DNA from: an uncultured Sulfurovum sp.
GTDB taxonomy: Bacteria; Campylobacterota; Campylobacteria; Campylobacterales; Sulfurovaceae
Assembly: GCA_902727905.1 (NCBI GenBank)
Contig: CACVAR010000018.1
Coordinates: forward strand, 1-10,516
DNA length: 10,516 nucleotides
Direction: 5' to 3'
Within the stretch, counting starts at the first letter, position 1, and each line of letters opens with the position of its first letter. The notes under the pieces were generated by a model, which saw nothing but the letters and a program-made list of their open reading frames with translations, was not told where the DNA came from and did no database searches. This document shows positions 7,822-10,516 of this stretch, piece after piece. Both the position numbers and the translations under genes were made by a program.

Positions 7822-7842
7822 ATGTCGGCTTGAAGCCAACAT
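7822..7842 (+). promoter_or_regulatory. Imperfect palindrome / leader hairpin before ubiX
   Basis: ATGTCGGCTT (7822-7831), a central G, and AAGCCAACAT (7833-7842) are inverted copies with nine of ten positions matching. The symmetry is notable because the core is G/C-containing within a very AT-rich gap. It ends eight bases before the ubiX AGGA site (7851-7854). It could be a repressor operator just past the transcript start or an mRNA stem-loop affecting ribosome access. Confidence 0.45.
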
Positions 7843-7859
7843 CAACAATTAGGATAATC

Positions 7860-8381
7860 ATGAAATTAGTCGTAGCCATTACCGGTGCTTCAGGTGTAGG
7901 TTTAGGTCAAAAATTTGTCCAATACTTACCCAAAGATATTGAAGTACATATTATTACCTCTAGCAATGCACTCACTGTTAATCATTTCGAAAATCAAAAT
8001 GTTACCTTTCATGATAATAGTGACATTGCAGCTTCTATCGCTTCTGGTTCTTTTCAAGTTGATATAACGGTTGTTATACCTTGTAGTATGAATACCTTAG
8101 CCAAAATATCTTGTGGCATAGCAGACAATCTTGTAACAAGAGCTGCATCTGTTGCCCTCAAAGAACAAAAAAAACTTATGCTTGCACCAAGAGAGATGCC
8201 TTTTTCAGCCATTGCTTTAGAAAATATGGAAAAGCTTGCTAAATTAAATGTTATTATTGCTCCTCCCGTTATGGGTTACTATTCAGACTCTTCAAGTTTA
8301 GAAGAAATGGAACGTTTTCTTATAGGTAAATGGTATGATGTTTTAGGAATAGAAAATAATTTATATGAAAGATGGACATAA
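7860..8381 (+). CDS. ubiX: Flavin prenyltransferase UbiX (prenyl-FMN synthase)
   Basis: This 173-residue enzyme joins dimethylallyl phosphate to FMN, making the prenylated FMN cofactor of UbiD-type decarboxylases. The FMN-binding start ITGASG (Ser11), Glu44, the PCSMNTLAKI segment (74-83), TRAA with Arg94, Lys101 in LKE, PRE with Arg111, and the GYY tyrosines (140-141) match family positions known from bacterial UbiX. At the position before the DVLGI segment, where Arg is common, there is Lys157. Campylobacterota make menaquinone by the futalosine route, whose late decarboxylation uses a UbiX/UbiD-type pair, so that is the likely use; no ubiD is in the window. I chose ATG at 7860 (AGGA at 7851-7854, protein begins directly with the beta strand MKLVVAITGASG) over an in-frame TTG at 7830. 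It is slightly shorter than usual (about 185-210). The stop codon touches the coaD ATG. Confidence 0.93.
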   Translation: MKLVVAITGASGVGLGQKFVQYLPKDIEVHIITSSNALTVNHFENQNVTFHDNSDIAASIASGSFQVDITVVIPCSMNTLAKISCGIADNLVTRAASVALKEQKKLMLAPREMPFSAIALENMEKLAKLNVIIAPPVMGYYSDSSSLEEMERFLIGKWYDVLGIENNLYERWT

Positions 8382-8876
8382 ATGAGTACAAAAACAAGAG
8401 CAATTTATCCTGGTACTTTTGACCCACTCACAAAAGGACATTTAGATCTAATTGAACGTTCTAGTAAAATGTTTGATGAAATTGTTATCGCTATTGGAGA
8501 TAACCCAGATAAAAACCCTCTATTTAATGTTATAGAACGTGCGGGTATGATTAAAAAAGCAACCATTCACCTTCCTAATATTACAATTGTAAAATTTAAC
8601 TCACTGCTTGTTGACTTAGCTACCGAGTTAAATTCAAACATTATTATACGTGGTATTCGTACCGTAGCAGACTTTGATTATGAATCACAAATGACTTATG
8701 CCAACAATAGTTTGAAAAAAGATTTAGAAACTGTTTATCTTATGCCAACACTTGAATACTCCTATATTTCTTCTTCAGTTGTTCGTGCTATCTTAAAATT
8801 TGATGGCGACATAGCACACTTAGTTCCCTCAACTATTTTAGAAGATGTAAATGCTAAAAGAGAAGGAAATAACTAA
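8382..8876 (+). CDS. coaD: Phosphopantetheine adenylyltransferase
   Basis: The 164-residue protein has the normal length for this cytosolic enzyme, which transfers AMP from ATP to 4'-phosphopantetheine in the fourth step of CoA synthesis. The nucleotidyltransferase signature YPGTFDPLTKGH (9-20) holds the TxGH motif (His20). RGIRTVADFDYE (90-101) and YSYISSSVVR (126-135) are the other conserved blocks. Its ATG directly follows the ubiX TAA with no gap and only a weak GGA at 8374-8376, which suggests translational coupling. Its TAA stop overlaps the tmk ATG by one base (TAATG). No odd features were seen. Confidence 0.96.
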   Translation: MSTKTRAIYPGTFDPLTKGHLDLIERSSKMFDEIVIAIGDNPDKNPLFNVIERAGMIKKATIHLPNITIVKFNSLLVDLATELNSNIIIRGIRTVADFDYESQMTYANNSLKKDLETVYLMPTLEYSYISSSVVRAILKFDGDIAHLVPSTILEDVNAKREGNN

Positions 8877-9457
8877 TGTACATACTCTTTGAAGGTATAG
8901 ATACTTGTGGTAAGAGTACGCAAATTGAAATGATTGATAAAGCTTTTGAAGATGTCATTTTAACAAAAGAGCCTGGGGGAACAAACTTTGGTATAAAAGC
9001 GAGAGAAATTTTACTAGAAGATTCTCTCGCTTCAAAAAGAGCTGAACTTCTACTCTTTTTAGCTGACAGAGCTGAACACTATCATCAAATTGTTAAAAAT
9101 AACAAGCATAAGCTAATTGTCTCAGACAGAGGTTTTCTCTCAGGTATTGGCTATGCTCTTGCTAATGATGATTTTGAGTTTGAACATTTAATAGCACTCA
9201 ATAAATTCGCATTAGAAGATGACTACCCCAATTTAATTATACTATTCATTACCAATATGGAAACCCTAAAAGAGCGTATGGGAGCAAAAGAATTAGATGG
9301 CATTGAACAACGAGGACTTGATTACCTAATATCTGTCCAAACACATATGCAAAGTAGTTTAAAAAAACTCAATATTCCCTATTTACTAGTAGATGCAACC
9401 GATTCTATAGAGAATATTCATACTGTGATTAGTCAGAAAATTAAATCATTACTTTAG
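8876..9457 (+). CDS. tmk: Thymidylate kinase
   Basis: The 193-residue enzyme phosphorylates dTMP to dTDP for DNA synthesis. The P-loop is FEGIDTCGKST (5-15), followed by TKEPGGT (30-36), the substrate-binding segment LFLADRAEHY (60-69) and a DRG motif (84-86) where many TMKs have DRY or DRH. The LID region is about 134-150 (MGAKELDGIEQRG) and is poorer in arginine than that of E. coli TMK. The start is fixed by AAGGA (8863-8867) inside coaD, eight bases before the ATG. It is the last gene of the ubiX-coaD-tmk run. Its stop overlaps the end of the opposing 82-residue gene, so no separate terminator fits between them; the last nine bases code on both strands. Confidence 0.93.
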   Translation: MYILFEGIDTCGKSTQIEMIDKAFEDVILTKEPGGTNFGIKAREILLEDSLASKRAELLLFLADRAEHYHQIVKNNKHKLIVSDRGFLSGIGYALANDDFEFEHLIALNKFALEDDYPNLIILFITNMETLKERMGAKELDGIEQRGLDYLISVQTHMQSSLKKLNIPYLLVDATDSIENIHTVISQKIKSLL

Positions 9458-9697
9458 TATTTCTAATTTAATTAACTTTACTTTAGTAGACACAACGTCA
9501 ATACGTTCTTTTTCTAAATCTACAATGTGTAAAGCTTCATTAGGGATAATGTATCCATTTGAAAGTTTTGCAAGCCCTGCACTCATTGCAGCAGAAAGAT
9601 GTCTAATACAAAGTTTATAAGCTTCTGGACTTCCTTCTGAATTATAAAAAAGAGGTTCTTTATAATCTTTAATAATTGCTATAAAATCGTCTGACAT
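9449..9697 (-). CDS. Conserved-looking hypothetical protein, 82 residues
   Basis: I do not recognise the family. The protein is small, soluble and probably mixed alpha/beta: a helical first half (about 2-11 and 24-46, with an Ala/Ser/Leu-rich stretch RHLSAAMSAGLAKLS) and a strand-rich second half (GYIIPNEALHIVDL at 48-61, then alternating hydrophobic residues to the end). There is no signal peptide or transmembrane segment, and a single cysteine (Cys30). The start ATG lies three bases after the DUF2237 stop, with only a weak GAAG-like site inside that gene, so it is probably co-translated with it. The 3' end overlaps tmk by nine bases. It looks real because it is open, tightly spaced with a known family and protein-like in composition; a chance ORF remains possible. 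Confidence 0.7.
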   Translation of the reverse strand: MSDDFIAIIKDYKEPLFYNSEGSPEAYKLCIRHLSAAMSAGLAKLSNGYIIPNEALHIVDLEKERIDVVSTKVKLIKLEILK

Positions 9698-9700
9698 TAA

Positions 9701-10069
9701 TTATGCTTCAACAGCATAACCCTTAAGAACTTCCAAGTCTATCTCTTCTAAAATAGCAATATGTGTCGACTCTAAAAATACTTTTGGTGCTTTTCCATGT
9801 TCTATGGCTCTTAAAAAGTTACCTGTCGCTAAACACCATCTATCTCCTGGTTTCACACCTTCAAAACCATACTGAGGCATTGGTGTTGAAAGGTTATTTC
9901 CAACTCTCCTAGAATACTCTAAAAACTCTTCAGTTGCTAAAATACAAACGGTATGTCTTCCTTGATTATCTAATCCAGAATTACATGAACCATCTCTATA
10001 AAACCCTGTCATGGGTTTTCTTGAACAAGGCTGTAAACGCTCATTAAAAACATTAAGTGGCTTAAACAT
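9701..10069 (-). CDS. DUF2237 family protein
   Basis: The 122-residue protein has the full length and pattern of DUF2237 (function unknown): an early Pro-Cys (Cys15), TGFYRDGSC (21-29), the GRHTVC block (37-42), FLEYSRRVGNNLSTP (49-63) and the strongly conserved PGDRWCL (74-80), then AP-VFL-STH near 94-103. The four cysteines 15, 29, 42 and 79 are the type of residues that could bind metal or act in redox chemistry, but that is inference. It appears soluble, with no signal sequence. The start is well set by AAGGAG six bases upstream on the minus strand (within 10076-10081). It leads a pair with the 82-residue gene three bases downstream. Confidence 0.93.
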   Translation of the reverse strand: MFKPLNVFNERLQPCSRKPMTGFYRDGSCNSGLDNQGRHTVCILATEEFLEYSRRVGNNLSTPMPQYGFEGVKPGDRWCLATGNFLRAIEHGKAPKVFLESTHIAILEEIDLEVLKGYAVEA

Positions 10070-10102
10070 TTAATCTCCTTTTTAATTTCTCTTATTAATG
10101 CA

Positions 10103-10108
10103 ATTCTA
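10103..10108 (-). promoter_or_regulatory. Candidate -10 box of the DUF2237 pair
   Basis: TAGAAT lies 33 bases upstream of the DUF2237 ATG on the minus strand and would give a leader of about 27 bases. The upstream hexamer at 17 bases (CGATAG) is not -35-like. The 113-bp gap to the DUF1653 gene otherwise shows only a small GAGTACTC palindrome and no clear terminator. Confidence 0.3.
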
Positions 10109-10182
10109 CGCAAGATATACTTCATCTATCGTAAAATACTATAAAGAGTACTCAGAATTAATAATAGTTTTGACCTATGGCT

Positions 10183-10410
10183 CTAACTTTTACCCATATA
10201 TTCAAAACGTTTAACCATTTTTTCTTCTACCATAACATTTTCAATAAACATCTCATAGGGACGAATCCATGTACTAGCATCACCATATAGTGTCCTATAA
10301 ATTACCATCCACTCTTCAGTTTCTGAATGCCTAGCAGTCTCAAGAACCTCATAAAGATTACCTTTATAGTGTTTATATATCCCTCTTTTTACTGTTATAT
10401 CTTTTTTCAT
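10183..10410 (-). CDS. DUF1653 family protein
   Basis: This small soluble protein of 75 residues (function unknown) has the family blocks RGIYKHYKGNLYEVL (9-23), ARHSETEEWMVIYRTLYGD (26-44) and WIRPYEMF (48-55). DUF1653 proteins are usually about 65-80 residues and begin just before the RGxYxHYKG block, which favours the ATG at 10410. Two in-frame ATGs further up (10434 and 10488) would add 8 or 26 residues of unusual sequence. None of the starts has a well-spaced ribosome binding site. For 10410 there is a TATAAT box whose predicted transcript start falls on the ATG itself, suggesting a leaderless mRNA. It is on the same strand as the DUF2237 pair, 113 bp upstream. Confidence 0.88.
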   Translation of the reverse strand: MKKDITVKRGIYKHYKGNLYEVLETARHSETEEWMVIYRTLYGDASTWIRPYEMFIENVMVEEKMVKRFEYMGKS

Positions 10411-10416
10411 AGTACT

Positions 10417-10422
10417 ATTATA
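10417..10422 (-). promoter_or_regulatory. TATAAT box placed for a leaderless DUF1653 mRNA
   Basis: Only six bases (AGTACT) separate this consensus -10 from the ATG at 10410, so a start at the usual distance of seven bases would make the A of ATG the first mRNA base. No Shine-Dalgarno match lies within 4-12 bases of that ATG. The -35 position (TTTCAT) is weak. A second AT box, TATAAA at 10456-10451, could instead give a leader of about 34 bases. Confidence 0.45.
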
Positions 10423-10445
10423 GTAAACTTCCATTTTAAATGAAA

Positions 10446-10486
10446 GCCTTTTTATAAAGGATAACTGAACCCCAAAGAAAAAAGGC
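10446..10486. repeat. Inverted repeat GCCTTTTT / AAAAAGGC at the right edge
   Basis: GCCTTTTT (10446-10453) is repeated inverted at 10479-10486 with a 25-base loop, and a small CCTTT-TTAT-AAAGG hairpin (10447-10460) competes with the same left arm. Read on the minus strand the right side is followed by TTTCATTTT, so it might be a terminator for a gene beyond the window. The long loop makes this weak. No gene is seen between 10411 and the window end. Confidence 0.3.
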
Positions 10487-10516
10487 AAAAAAACAATAGT
10501 ATCTTAACAATAAGTT

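Noticed and set aside
7822..7833. Four-codon upstream reading frame ATG TCG GCT TGA in the ubiX leader
   Set aside because: No ribosome site precedes it, and its bases are explained by the palindrome.
1..10516. CRISPR array, insertion sequence, toxin-antitoxin or defence cassette
   Set aside because: No spaced direct repeats, transposase, terminal repeats or defence-type proteins were seen; the genes are mostly core functions.

Overview
The window is a piece of bacterial chromosome that looks like Campylobacterota (Epsilonproteobacteria), perhaps an Arcobacteraceae or Sulfurimonas-like lineage. The evidence is strong AT richness (visibly under 35% GC outside acnB), a B-type aconitase, a compact ubiX-coaD-tmk run, a TMK of the divergent epsilon style, promoters with good -10 boxes and poor -35 boxes, and the HU and FtsK sequence style. 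The genus is inference from memory of these families. I see no mobile element, CRISPR array, phage gene or toxin-antitoxin module.

Left part (1-7172), all on the minus strand: ftsK (7172-4824), then a membrane-bound hybrid-type histidine kinase (4743-2584), then acnB (2462 to beyond the left edge; 3' end missing). The kinase has an intact HisKA/HATPase core, a periplasmic helical domain resembling the NIT nitrate/nitrite-sensing fold, and two C-terminal receiver-like domains that lack most phosphotransfer residues. The gaps around it (80 and 121 bp) hold AT-rich inverted repeats and candidate promoters.

Middle (7173-7859): a divergent control region separates ftsK from hup (HU). It carries an extended -10 promoter for ftsK, a well-spaced -35/-10 promoter for hup, and a G/C-centred hairpin between them. 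After hup comes a tRNA-Leu(CAA) gene with its own TATAAT box and two U-U mismatches in its predicted stems, then a leader with an imperfect palindrome in front of ubiX.

Right part: ubiX-coaD-tmk (7860-9457, plus strand) are packed with zero or overlapping spacing and supply prenylated FMN, CoA and dTDP. They meet tail-to-tail, with a 9-bp overlap, a minus-strand pair: a DUF2237 protein and an unrecognised 82-residue protein. Upstream of that pair, also on the minus strand, is a DUF1653 protein whose -10 box lies exactly where a leaderless mRNA would be predicted.

Most of the window is ordinary core genome. The best leads for novelty are the pseudo-receiver kinase next to acnB, the hairpin shared by the ftsK/hup promoters, the mismatched tRNA-Leu, and the possible leaderless DUF1653 gene. 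I did not find a convincing previously undescribed multi-gene system.
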